This document shows positions 1-10,385 of a stretch of DNA of 26,749 nt, one piece after another. This DNA is from Tieghemiomyces parasiticus (Eukaryota; Kickxellomycota; Dimargaritomycetes; Dimargaritales; Dimargaritaceae), in assembly GCA_027575765.1 (NCBI GenBank), contig JANBPT010000664.1, forward strand, positions 1 through 26,749, written 5' to 3'. Position numbers and translations under genes: made by a program. Each line of letters opens with the position of its first letter. Positions within the stretch are counted from its first letter, which is position 1. The notes below the pieces were generated by a model. It saw only the letters and a program-made list of their open reading frames with translations. It was not told the DNA's origin and did no database searches.

Positions 1-1835
1 CCAGCTTCCGCTAAAGGTCCGTTGACCTCCGAATGGGCGGAACAGACATTCTGCGAAGGACCCATGCCACCGGCGGCGAAACAGTTGTGCTAGGCCAGGG
101 TGATGGTGATTACTAGAAGGCTGTTAAACACCTGTCACTGGGCGTTTGTACGCATCGACATACCCGCCACACCGCCGCCATCTTTCACTCGCCATATTTG
201 CCCGGTCAATATAATGGACAGGTGGCTTGTCTATAACTAACCATACTGGGAAATGACCTCTAAAACACAAGATGACCACTTACTTGCATAATTTTAGTTT
301 TCAGTCCTTCACATCGCTACAAGGTAGTCCTTCTCACCCTCTCCCAACTACACTTTCCCAAGACGGGCTATCTACTAACCCCAAACCTATTCGTTATTAC
401 AGCCCTGACCTATCCAACCATAATCGATGCTTGTGAATAGCGGAAGGTTCGACCGTTGTATTGGTGCCATAGCCTTCATTTAATTCTTACTGCCTGGGGA
501 GAGAGAGATAGAGAGAGCCTAGCGGGACATTCGCCGTGTGTCCATTCCGGACGCACTCCGTCTGTACATCGCAGTCGACTGCCCATCAAACGGGAGGAGT
601 TTCATAGATTTCTGGCACTAGTTCTTGGCGAACGGTGAATGTAAATACTGAGGGCTCACCAAATGTGCACTGATAGGCATGCTGCACATTTTTCCCTTAC
701 ACGACCCGCTGGTACGACGGCATTTCTTCAAGGGTGGTAGGCCACGGGGTTAGACTGGTAGGCGACTACTCGGCGGTGGCACAGGGCCAGGCCGAGTCAA
801 ACGACGGGAGGGGGAAAAAATAAACCAAGTGAGGGTGAGAGTAATACGTCCGAGAAGGTGGATGGGGCAGGGAAGGTTGGGTCGAGGCCGGCTGCAAAAT
901 GAAAGGTTTGGGTAGATACTCCATACAGAGGCTGATTCCATCCCTCACAGGGTTGCTAGTTCGATTATTGGCCCAATCATCACCCTGTTTGTTTCGGGAC
1001 GTTGGGAGCGGTGCGGGCTTCTTTGTGTGATTTCTATTATCTTCGCTTTTCCTACCCTCTTTGTGGAAATTATCCGGAGCCCACCGTTGTCGACCACGTA
1101 TTCGGCAAAGACCCAGGCCGGCGGGCGTAGTTGTTCGTCATAATCATGGCCGATAACCGCCTAAACCCTTTGTCCCTTACCTCTTTCCTGTTTGGCCTGG
1201 GCGTCCGTTGTGGTTAACCAATAACGGCTCATGAGTCCCATTGTGTTACCTGTGGTGGCCTTGTTTTAAGCTGTCCGGCATCGTCAGGCCTGGTCCGGTT
1301 GGCCAGCATAGGCGTGGCGGATGGGAGGCGGTGTAAGTGCGTACACGATGGGATATGGGAACCGCGGAGATTTAAGTCGTGGTGCCGAAGCGATCGGAAT
1401 AAAGTCAAAAGAGAAGAGTACGGGTAAGCCCCTCCTCCAACTTGAAACTTACCGGTAATTATCGTACTCCTCCCCCCCTTTGGTTCCGGGGCTCTTTATA
1501 AGAACAGCCGCTGTTGGCCCCTTCCTTCCATGTCCGCATGTCTTCGCCATCTCTATAATTAATTCTCAGCCCCATAATCCTGCTACCATCTCTCCAGGCA
1601 TAGCACCTACCGCTTGACTTCGCTGGTCGATTTTACAAGCCCTACCTTCTATGATTTCCACCACTTGAACTCTGTTATCCTTTGCAACCAACTTGTTCCA
1701 GTTTACTTGCTATCTGACTCCCACTAACTATTTACCACGAGTGTACGACGTAGCAGTGGCCGAGCTTATTTTTTATTTGTTTTGCGCACGGACAGACCCC
1801 CTTCAGTTTCACCCACCCACACTTACGCGCATACG
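1..1835. other. Non-coding 5' region upstream of the first secreted-protein gene
   Basis: I see no convincing gene here. Short ORFs of about 60 codons (456-638 on + and 750-948 on -) have low-complexity or unlikely composition and no recognisable motif. A GA-rich microsatellite lies near 497-518. The last 350 bases look like a promoter and leader: a TATAA at 1497-1501, then a pyrimidine-rich stretch with a tiny upstream ORF of ten codons at 1530-1562. No tRNA, rRNA or transposase trace was recognised. Confidence 0.6.
1497..1501 (+). promoter_or_regulatory. Candidate TATA box of the gene at 1836
   Basis: TATAA follows a C/T-rich stretch and lies about 335 bases before the chosen ATG at 1836, with a CT-rich leader between. 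The distance implies a long 5' leader containing at least one short upstream ORF (ATG at 1530). Sequence match only. Confidence 0.35.
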
Positions 1836-3785
1836 ATGGTAATCCCCAACCTGGTTACTGTGGCCGTATGGACTCTCGCCTTGTCATCGGCTGTCCTTTT
1901 GGTGGGAGCTGACAACCCCAATGTAGTCGACGACACGGCCTATAAAGGTATGAGCGGGCCTCTTCTATCCACCGAGCTCGATACCAAGTTTTGCATGGAG
2001 TATACACTCGATTCTCTTCCCAGCTATGACCAGAGCAGTAGTAAGGGGTCGACCAACGGTCGGTCGAACAAAATTACCAATTTATGCCGAAACCTCATCG
2101 CCAGGTCGTCATCCAATTCCAAGTCGTCAGTAAACTCTCAGGCGAACGCACATTCGATATGGGGCCGCCTTACGGGGAAAAGGTCGCGCAAGCATTCGGC
2201 TTCCGATGAAGCGTCTGGCAGCCTCCAGGACGGCAGTGGTGTGAGCTTCGGGAATCAATCCGCCGGTAGCGCCATACCCGGGTCCGAATTGGGGACTAGC
2301 ACCGATGGAGCACCGCCGCCGGCCAAAAGACGTCGCCGGAATCCGTTTCGCAAACTCGCTCGTGGCTGGCCTTGGTCCAAACCAAGCCCCGTATCAGGCC
2401 TACCCCTAACCATCCCTGTTACCACTGTGGCCTCCGTGGTCGACCCGAGCAACGGTGAGGTCAACTTTGGACCGTATGATACGAGGTCCAGTGGAACCTC
2501 AGCATCCGACTCCACGACGAGCGGTACGGGCCGTGGATCAGAGACCTCCCTACGTTCCATTGACAAGCTTAACAAAGCCCACTCCCTCCCTGACGTGTCT
2601 CCCAAGTTCCAGAAGCGAGTCAAGAAACTTCCTCAGCGACCCTTCAACAGATTCCCAAAGTCTCCGTCTGCTTTAAAGAAGTTTTCTTCATGGGTCTCCC
2701 TTCGTGTTAGCCAGGCAGGGAGTAATATCGAATCAACTTCTCCGCCCGTAACGCCCCATGGATCCCAATCTACCGGCTCATTCGCAGCTTCTCGCGACGA
2801 CCTGCGGTCCCCGACCTCGCCCCAGTACCCTGAGTCCTTCTTGGAAACCTCCCCTGATCCTTTCACCCGTTCCCTCCCTAACAAGGGTAGTTTAGAGTTT
2901 TCCGCCGCCGGCCCCACCCCTCTAGCCGGCGAGTGGGAAATTAATAATGAAATCAAACGCCGTGAGGAGAGGGCTAAGAACGCTCGTCCCGAACCTACCC
3001 CTGATGAAGAAAACGCCTGGCGGCAGCAGCTACTCAACGACTTCTCCCAACGCGGTTTGTTAGGGCCCTCGCTGGAAAAGCTGTTCAAATCCAGCGGTTT
3101 CCCGTACTCTCCGGAATTCAGCCGCAGTCTTCCCAACCAGGCCCAAGCCGCTGAGTACAAGGCATTCCAAGCATTAGTCGATGACTACCTTGTTTACGTG
3201 GTACGAAGCATGATCCAGACCATCAAATACTTCGAGGAAAACAACGGTCAATCGTACCTGTGCGAGGCCGTCATGGCTTCCCATGATGCTCAAAATCTGC
3301 GCCAATTCCCAGGCGCTTTAGATCCGCGTCAGGCACTGCACGGTAGCCAACAGTCCGACTCAACCTTTAGCCCGCTCCTCGAAACCGACCAAGTTGTATC
3401 CGTAAAGGGAGCTGAATTGCAGTCCATTCCGTCACGGCCACATGCCAAGCCTGACAATGGGGCTGCGATCCATTCCATCGACACGGACATCGCCACCTCA
3501 TTCCCCTCCGGATTACCATCACCCACGCTGAATGTGAAGAGCCTACCTAAGGGCCGATACGAAATTTTGGCCCTACAACCGAGGACGATATCCGACGGCA
3601 TGCAGTTTATACCCGTCGATTGGGAGACTCCTTGTAGTATTATTAGGAAGGCCCTGTACGTATTCAACTTGGATAGCGCCCTCGAGTCCGAGACTTCCCG
3701 CATTCTCCAAGATAGAAACCTGATGATCGAGAAAGTCCGTAATGAGATTAGCCCCAACGATTTGAATTTTTTAACTACGTGGTGA
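1836..3785 (+). CDS. Secreted, largely disordered protein of unknown family with polybasic segment (649 aa)
   Basis: No known family is recognised. The open frame extends upstream to 1782 only by a TTG codon. The ATG at 1836 is chosen because it starts a typical signal peptide (residues 1 to about 24, hydrophobic core VTVAVWTLALSSAVLLV, then GADNPN). Residues about 60-440 are Ser/Pro/Thr-rich and probably disordered, with three basic-aromatic patches near 107-121, 162-185 (AKRRRRNPFRKLARGWPW) and 256-290. KRRRR could be a Kex2-type processing site or, if the protein enters another cell, a nuclear localisation signal. The C-terminal 210 residues are more ordered: a helical-looking block at 441-459 (Y..F..LVD.....VVRS) and RYEILA at 574-579. 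These blocks recur in the convergent gene at 4993-6546, suggesting a shared family. There are no introns. An AATAAA follows at 3969. Coding status is well supported by length and composition; function is unknown, and a secreted effector is only one possibility. Confidence 0.82.
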   Translation: MVIPNLVTVAVWTLALSSAVLLVGADNPNVVDDTAYKGMSGPLLSTELDTKFCMEYTLDSLPSYDQSSSKGSTNGRSNKITNLCRNLIARSSSNSKSSVNSQANAHSIWGRLTGKRSRKHSASDEASGSLQDGSGVSFGNQSAGSAIPGSELGTSTDGAPPPAKRRRRNPFRKLARGWPWSKPSPVSGLPLTIPVTTVASVVDPSNGEVNFGPYDTRSSGTSASDSTTSGTGRGSETSLRSIDKLNKAHSLPDVSPKFQKRVKKLPQRPFNRFPKSPSALKKFSSWVSLRVSQAGSNIESTSPPVTPHGSQSTGSFAASRDDLRSPTSPQYPESFLETSPDPFTRSLPNKGSLEFSAAGPTPLAGEWEINNEIKRREERAKNARPEPTPDEENAWRQQLLNDFSQRGLLGPSLEKLFKSSGFPYSPEFSRSLPNQAQAAEYKAFQALVDDYLVYVVRSMIQTIKYFEENNGQSYLCEAVMASHDAQNLRQFPGALDPRQALHGSQQSDSTFSPLLETDQVVSVKGAELQSIPSRPHAKPDNGAAIHSIDTDIATSFPSGLPSPTLNVKSLPKGRYEILALQPRTISDGMQFIPVDWETPCSIIRKALYVFNLDSALESETSRILQDRNLMIEKVRNEISPNDLNFLTTW

Positions 3786-3968
3786 CGGAGTTTAAACAGA
3801 GGTCGGCCTTGCAGCGAGTTGTCGGTGAGCTGGCTTTATAGGACACCTTAATAGTCACAAGGAAGGGGCGATTAGTGAGGCAGACGGAGCATAATGCCAG
3901 AATCGGCGGTGTAAACAATTGTTGGCGAAAGAACACGTGTATTAATGGTAGTATGCGTGGCAAGTAAC

Positions 3969-3974
3969 AATAAA
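3969..3974 (+). promoter_or_regulatory. Poly(A) signal AATAAA after the 1836-3785 gene
   Basis: A canonical AATAAA hexamer lies 184 bases past the stop codon at 3785, a plausible distance for a fungal 3' UTR. Confidence 0.45.
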
Positions 3975-4992
3975 GTAGAAATATTATATGGGTATTAGGG
4001 TCGGGTGCAAGTGAATTGTAGGACTTAGTGATTCGAGCGTAAAGTAGAGCAGTTTAATAGTAGGCGAGGTCGCTTCCAAGCTGTGTTAAACCATCTGAAG
4101 TCGGTACCTCTGGATACCCTGATAATCGAGGTGCCCAAGTCAGGAAGGCGATCAGCTAATAATGGCCTCCATGCAAACTTGGCGGTATGGCTCACATGGT
4201 CAGGTCTCTGATATCAAGAACTAATGGTATTCGAAAAGGAGTAAACATCCGAACTAAAAGAAAGGTGCGGCGGGTAAAAATACGAGAGGCCAAGGCTCAT
4301 TTATAATACTACTAAGTATGGTAGGCATAAACTCACTACAACACTAGACAAGTTTAAAGCTTCGAACGGGGGGGGTCGGGGATTGTTAAGTAGGAGGTAT
4401 CTACCGTTTATTGAATGGCGATCGTTAGGTCTTTTATACTTGAAGGATGGCCAGCATCAATCAAATAACTAGCCAGCCTGTACTAGGGAAATCCAGAATG
4501 ACAGGCCGTAGCGGGACCGGGCGCCGGCATGAACAGAAGGGCGGCTAGGTAGCCGCCAAAGCAAGGGTAGAGTAAATATAAGGTCCTAGAAGGATAGGAG
4601 GCGGCGGCGCCTGGGATGGAGGCAATATTCAAAGATCAGGATGATTGAACGCCCATCGAAGTAATATATGGAAAGTAGGTAAAAGAGGGGGGAATAGTAG
4701 GTATGGATAAAAGAGTGAAGCCTGGATAATGCAGACTACCAAACAGGTAATCCATCATTGGTTGGGATCAAGCTATGGCATGGGGTAAGCGGAGGCGTGG
4801 ATGCAGCATTAATCAATGATTCAGTGAGATTAGCATTGGGAAAGCGTTCTAATCGACCACCTGGTCCCTTTTATACTGTGTATTTTGTTAACTGGTCATT
4901 ATGAGAGTAAAAAGACCGCGTCTTGTCGACATGTTCAAAGGACCAGCTAGAAATTTAATATACCAAGCAATTTTCGATAATGATAACTTTAT
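3975..4992. other. Convergent intergenic region, no gene seen
   Basis: About 1 kb of AT-rich sequence between two convergent genes. It has an eight-G run near 4368-4375 and scattered short purine tracts. All ORFs are short and lack recognisable motifs. No RNA gene or transposon motif was found. Both gene 3' ends must lie in it. Confidence 0.6.
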
Positions 4993-6546
4993 TCATACTT
5001 TTTTACCCGACTCCTTCCGTGGGGCTATTTTTTTACTTTGGCGTGATTTCAGAATCTCTCTTGTCTCAGGATTTACAATTAAGACCTGCTTAATGCCTTC
5101 CAAGGAAAAGTCATAGGTATGAAGTGCGCTCAAAACGGTCGCATTCAAATCCTTCAGTTGGAGGCCAGGCCAGGCCATAAATGATCTCGACAAGATGTGG
5201 CTTCCTAGTTGAGAAAAGTGCCCCGCAATAGCCTGACAATGCAGCCAGGGTGTATCATCTGTGAAAAAGTAGGGCAGCGTGTAGACAACCTGGCTGGGAT
5301 CGGTTTTTGACGGCCGGGCCAGTAGGATGTACCGGTTGGGAGCGGGTAAAATATTCTTAAAGAAACTTTCCTTAAACCGGATAAGCCAAGATTTAGCCAA
5401 CCTTTCTGTAGGGCGGTTCTTGAAGTCGCGAGCGAGGAGTCGAATGGCCTCGGAGGCGGACCCTGGATAGGCAGTTGAGCCCGACGTGTCAGTGGCAGTG
5501 GCGGTTGTGGCCGCCTGAGCCGATTGGTAACTACGTAAACAGTCGCGCCTTATCCTGTCTATGATTATCATATATCGCGCGTACTTGATGCCAAGTTCAT
5601 CTTCTTTGCCCAAATGGCCTTGCGATTGCTTGAATTCGGATATGCTGGCTAGTTTATACTCGAATTTCGATTGGCGGCGGCGAATGGTCCAAGGTTCCGT
5701 CTCAGAAGTGGCTGGAGGCAATGTCAATGGGCTGGCGGTAACGTCGGCCAATAGAGGGCTGTTCGGGGCCCTTTCAGGTAGCGAAAGATTAAGTGAAGGA
5801 TCAGGAACCTTCTGGGGCATGCCCGGCGCGACAGGTCGCTGGGTCTGATCGGTATCACCATCTCTGTCGAGTAGGGTATCGATATTAAACGTCTCTGGTA
5901 GTAGGTCATGTAGCCAGGCGTCAGCCAGGTTCTGGGTAGCTGCGGGGTCATCTTCCATATAAAACCATGACCCATCCACCTGATCAGGTGGCGTAGGAAG
6001 CACAGGGTCGAAGCCCTGGTCGTGACCAGTCCTGGGGGGACTGAGAAGCCCAAAGACATGAGGCGCGATGGCGGGATGGCCAAAGTTCCGTGGGTTGGAA
6101 GAGGGTCTTAGACTCTCTATTTCCCAATTCGAGTCAACTGGGTGGTCGATACGGTCACCACCCGGCTGAGTAGGGTTTATCAACGGCAACTCCGGATGCA
6201 TGGCGAGTTGCTTGAAGGGATTCCACTGCGACTCTAGGATCGCACTGGGAGTTTGTCCGTCGACGTAGATTTCCGCTAGATTGGGCTGCGCTTCGTTGCT
6301 CATGTCGTCTGCAGTCGTATGGGTGGAAACTTGGACTCTCCTAGATTCCTTCGGGCTTATCTCTGTAGCCCAACGTTTGATAGGCAAGGGGCTAAGAGGA
6401 GTCGATAATGTTAAACTTTTCAACGGTTGCCAAATGACAGTACCTTCGTCGAATTGGCTTCTATCCAAGCTGGGGAAGCCGGTGGCAAAATAAGTGTGCA
6501 CAATGGCTAAACCTAGCGCCGCCGGCAAATATAAATATGGAGTCAT
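4993..6546 (-). CDS. Secreted protein of unknown family, related in short blocks to the 1836-3785 product (517 aa)
   Basis: The ATG (complement of 6544-6546) opens a signal-peptide-like N-terminus, hydrophobic over about residues 3-22 (YLYLPAALGLAIVHTYFA), then polar sequence. Residues about 40-290 are Pro-rich and probably disordered, with SQWNPFKQLA at 106-115. The C-terminal part (about 295-517) looks folded: Y322..Y325..IID330.....CLRS339, a basic-aromatic stretch (LAKSWLIRFKESFFKN, 384-399), RYILLA at 405-410, and a lysine-rich end. The NPF.., YxxY..D..LRS and RY.LLA blocks match blocks in the same order in the convergent neighbour. The stop TGA overlaps an AATAAA hexamer. There is a TATATA-like element about 140 bases upstream of the ATG. 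There are no introns. No domain family is recognised; a secreted lineage-specific protein is the safest description. Confidence 0.82.
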   Translation of the reverse strand: MTPYLYLPAALGLAIVHTYFATGFPSLDRSQFDEGTVIWQPLKSLTLSTPLSPLPIKRWATEISPKESRRVQVSTHTTADDMSNEAQPNLAEIYVDGQTPSAILESQWNPFKQLAMHPELPLINPTQPGGDRIDHPVDSNWEIESLRPSSNPRNFGHPAIAPHVFGLLSPPRTGHDQGFDPVLPTPPDQVDGSWFYMEDDPAATQNLADAWLHDLLPETFNIDTLLDRDGDTDQTQRPVAPGMPQKVPDPSLNLSLPERAPNSPLLADVTASPLTLPPATSETEPWTIRRRQSKFEYKLASISEFKQSQGHLGKEDELGIKYARYMIIIDRIRRDCLRSYQSAQAATTATATDTSGSTAYPGSASEAIRLLARDFKNRPTERLAKSWLIRFKESFFKNILPAPNRYILLARPSKTDPSQVVYTLPYFFTDDTPWLHCQAIAGHFSQLGSHILSRSFMAWPGLQLKDLNATVLSALHTYDFSLEGIKQVLIVNPETREILKSRQSKKIAPRKESGKKV

Positions 6547-6686
6547 TATCGGCTACAAGGGCCAAGGGGTGTTGTAAGGACGAATATTGGGGTTGTCTGG
6601 ATTGTGAAAAAAAAACTGAGTGCGTATTGGCTAGAAAAAAAACAAGCGGTGGCGATGAGCTTGTGACGTACAAGGGCCGTGTAAAC

Positions 6687-6693
6687 TATATAT
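6687..6693 (-). promoter_or_regulatory. Candidate TATA element of the 4993-6546 gene
   Basis: An alternating TATATAT stretch lies about 141 bases upstream of the ATG on the minus strand. The surrounding DNA is AT-rich, so the match is not very specific. Confidence 0.3.
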
Positions 6694-7428
6694 GACCCCT
6701 TTGATATTGACAAGGAAAATATACGCGAAAATATAAGGAATGTCAACAGGGAAGGCTGCACCATGGAATGGGTAACCGTAAAAGATGATGATGAGGTAAA
6801 AATGGGGACAATACCTACAGGCCGTCCTATGGATCACATATATACTGCTCGATGAGATTTTGAAGAGAGGGCAAGAGGAGCGCGAGTGGTTGGGGGGGTA
6901 TGGGTACTCTAGAACGTAGTAGCCACTAATATCCGAAGAGCGATTAAATACCCCAGGACTGGCCTGTAAACAATATCCACAGTCGTTGCGTACCAAAGGA
7001 AAGATCGAAACGAGCTGGTACAACGCAAAGGACTGGTGTTCTTCCGACAACCAAAAGGCAACCGAATCAACAGCAGCCAAATTTTTCAGAGTCGACGGGC
7101 GGGTGACCGTCTATATTGGTAACGCAACCCACGATCGGTAGTGTAGTTGACTAGTGCCATTCGTCGCCCCCTTTTCTTGCCGTGGTACTTGCGTTCACTC
7201 ACTCCCGTCTCTCAGTCGAACCACAGTGGCGGTGGTGGAACAGACAGCCGTCACAAGGTGAGATGGCTATGTTGTGAAGCACTTACGCTATCCCTTGCGA
7301 GGTCCGCAGTCAGGTCTTATGTTGGGGCGTAAGCGATGGGGCTGGGAGGACGTTTGGGTGAGTAGACCATGACTTCTTGTCATGGGGTAGAGGGTGCGAC
7401 CTAAATCGCTTTTATGATCTCAGGTTGG

Positions 7429-7647
7429 TTAATGATGTACCTCTTTTTCATCTAACCTGTCTACAGGCATTTGCGGCCAATAAAGGAGTGCTCGACGATT
7501 GGGGTTGTCGGAAACAGCCGTTGGGTGAAAAAGGAACTTGGTGAGCATATCCTGCGACTGGTCTACCAACTCTGCCGCGTATTCTACACCACCTATCTGT
7601 ATTTTGACCAAGTTAACCCCAACAGCCGCCTGGCCAATGAAGACCAT
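7429..7647 (-). CDS. Small hypothetical ORF (72 aa), possibly a decayed fragment
   Basis: It begins with ATG (complement of 7645-7647) and has a balanced composition with the stretch VKIQIGGVEYAAELVDQS. That stretch loosely resembles the first strand and catalytic-Asp region of retropepsin-like proteases, but the diagnostic D-[ST]-G triplet is absent. The opposite strand carries a 101-codon ORF over the same bases (7471-7776), so the coding strand is uncertain. It could be chance, a retroelement fragment or a short exon. Confidence 0.2.
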   Translation of the reverse strand: MVFIGQAAVGVNLVKIQIGGVEYAAELVDQSQDMLTKFLFHPTAVSDNPNRRALLYWPQMPVDRLDEKEVHH

Positions 7648-10385
7648 GCTGGCTATGTAACTCGTAAAAACAAATCCATGCGCTTTTTTTACTCCATCGG
7701 GCGACTGCGTTTTTTTTTACGGAGGGAGGAGGAGGGGGGGATTCTGGTTTGGGTGGGGAGCGACCGGCTGTCTTGACAGGTTATTGCCGGCTCTAACTTT
7801 GTGGCGCGGTCCGGGTGAGTGCTGCCATCAATTATCAAAGTTGAGAGTGATGATGTTATTATGAGTGTTCCTCTCCCCCTCTTTTAATGCCTGGCAGCAC
7901 TAGATTTTCGGCGGTGAAAGGTGAACCTCCGATATCGCTGATGAGACCACAGCCCTTCAAGACGTACGTTTCAGCAGTCGCCCATTTTTGATACTGAGAA
8001 AAATGCAGTCAAGCATTGCTGTGCCACGGGGTCCACGATACGGTATTGACTAGCTACCAGTAAATATAGGCAGTGAATGGAAATATCAATCCACCTAAAA
8101 TTCAATATCTATAGCGCTATTAGGTATTGCCTGATAATAGCTGTATATTATTACCTGACCAGCGAACTATTAATGATAAATGAATACCGTACCGAATTGC
8201 CATTATATCGCAATCTACCAAGGCATCGGTCAGGGATAGAAATTTTACACGCTAACTGTTAGGTGTCAGCCTAATAAACCCGCTTCCCATGACAATCTGA
8301 CAGCCGGCCATGGCGTACCAGGTTCAATGGATGGTGCGTGACACTGCTCCTGTTTTTACTCTTTCTCTGACTTGTTAAACCAAATTTTTCCCTCTTCACC
8401 CCCCGTCCGGCTCCAACACATCAGGTCACACTAAAAACGGGATAATCTTCACGTCGCCCTATTAGAACAGGGAGACCAAGTAGTAAAAGGTAATTCCTCA
8501 TCCAAAGTATGTTTCCGGTCTAATTCAGAACACGTTAGGAAAGGAGGATGAGAGGGAGGGGGCAGATTCCCTTGCCAGGGGTCAGCCTTAGCCCTTCTCC
8601 TCCTCTGTAACCGGCTGTCCAAGTGTGAAAGAGATATAACGGACCGCCGGATTTCCATCCTCCAAGAGGAGCCGGTGGTATCCATTTTAGGTAGCAAAGT
8701 CTGAAGGTGATGGTGGGTCAATAAATTTAAAGGTACGTGAGATAAACTATACAGGGATTTAGGTAGTCAATACCGTGACCTATTTCAGCCTCTGACGGCC
8801 CAGGCTGCTTCATTTGCAAAGCTAAAACACCAGAACCGAGCAGACGCCTGAGGCCGGGAGGTCGAACGAAGGTGCCTGCAGAGGGCGATACCCTATACCT
8901 TACCTCCAAATGGGTGTATTGAAATTGATTAGATAGAAAATACATCTCGTAGGCCGGCGGCCCTTTACCTCATACAGGTTCAGTATCCAGTAGGAATGCA
9001 GTAGCGGTCCTTCAACCGTAACGAACCAGCACTCTTGCCATTCGCCACTATTTATGCACAACCCATACATGTGAAGTGATATTTTCATGCAGTGACCCTA
9101 TATCCCAACGGTTAACACTTTCAGTCACCCGCATTACGGGCGACTCGCTTTGTTGAGCAGCATCTAAATCCGGCCAACCCGCCCAGACATATATTCCGGG
9201 CTGGGCCTAAACGGTTCGACCATGTTACGACGACAACCTATGGTGTTAAGGCCATCAATCTCAAATCATTGTCATATTTAAGGACCCCGCCTGTATAGTA
9301 GTGATCAGCCACTCTCCATTCTCATCAGTAGGGATTCGCTCCCTTGCAACCGGACAATCTCTCTACTACACCTTACAGGTCAATCCATTTCAGGGATTAC
9401 CCTCATTCTACCACCTCCTACACTGCCTCTTCCTCAGTCTTTTACTTGGCCTGATGTATTCTGGTCAGCGTACTCCCGTTATATCCTGGAGCCACGCCAG
9501 AGACCTCGGGATGACACTGGCTTCTTGTGTGTGTCCGTATTTTTTTTTTCGTATGTAATCCGTCGTTTGGTCCCTTTTCTCCCACCTAATGCGCTCGCCC
9601 TACTTGATACCATCTTCCTATTGGAAAGTCACGGCCTAGAACGGTGAGAGGGGAAGACGGACTTCCTTTCAGTTGTACATGGTCTACCTTCCTATATGAT
9701 CGCTGATGATGGCCATCACGCCAATATTGGACGCTACCCTCTTCCCATTTAGGTCGGAGCAGGGAAGGAGAGCGAGGGGTATATAGTTGTCGTGTCAAAA
9801 GAATCCATGGCCTTCAACGAGAAGATATGAGCGTGGATTGAATTCGAGCAGTGCTCAATAAATACTCGGAGTTGGCCGTGCCCTCAGAAGCCAGTTTGGT
9901 CTCGTTCCTTGCGCTTATTAACGCGTCATATATTATCGGTCTCTGTGTCAACCCCTTAGCACCTACGGTACTACTAAACTTGTTATCCAATATTGGCCTT
10001 TTGACCCTTGTCACACCTCCTAGTTTCGCTGGAATTCACCTTCTGGCCTATTTTTATTTCACTACTTTTACGACTACCTGACTTGTTAGTACTAATTTAC
10101 GAGCATTGTATTCCTCCTTTTTAGTATTGACGCCCCATACTTTTACCTGACCACGTTTTCCCGCTCTTTTCACCCCCGCCCAACTTTTAGCCCTGTATTG
10201 GGAGTCCAACTAGTGCAGGCCTGGCATATCTACGATTTCTCCCCTTCCCTTCCGCCCGTAAGCGTGTCCTTTCCTTAGCTAGTTGCCTTTTCGATACACC
10301 TCTACGGATTCACTTCTATTTCAACCCTTCACAAGCGTCTAATCTACATTGTCGCCGCCTGCGTGCCAGACCGCTTCTCATCATC

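Larger units (their letters stand above)
6547..10385. other. 3.8-kb gene-poor region with weak ORFs only
   Basis: No gene can be assigned with confidence. A minus-strand open stretch at 6631-7110 has no internal ATG and becomes hydrophobic and low-complexity at its end. A plus-strand open stretch at 6685-6855 has an acidic-basic composition that looks protein-like but is short. Minus-strand ORFs at 7429-7647 and 8900-9088 begin with ATG and have balanced composition, but no secure family match. A small perfect hairpin with 7-bp arms lies at 7367-7373/7379-7385. From about 10,080 the sequence becomes strongly pyrimidine-rich and is probably the leader of the subtilase gene. Confidence 0.5.

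Noticed and set aside
446..456. tRNA B-box-like GGTTCGA (also near 9203 and 23168)
   Set aside because: None continues with the usual CC or has a matching A box and acceptor stem at the right distance.
2255..3160. Long minus-strand ORFs (122 and 175 codons) opposite the first secreted-protein gene
   Set aside because: They are antisense shadows; the plus-strand frame is a single 649-codon ORF with signal peptide and poly(A) signal.
6685..6855. Plus-strand 56-codon open stretch with MEWVTVKDDDEVKMG
   Set aside because: It looks protein-like but is short, lies over the presumed promoter of the divergent gene and matches no family I recognise.
6631..7110. Minus-strand open frame of about 150 codons
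   Set aside because: It contains no ATG, has a hydrophobic low-complexity end and overlaps the upstream region of the 4993-6546 gene. An internal exon cannot be excluded but nothing supports it.
7429..7647. Retropepsin-like reading of the minus-strand ORF
   Set aside because: The D-[ST]-G catalytic triplet is missing and no neighbouring reverse transcriptase or integrase motif is seen, so the family assignment was not made.
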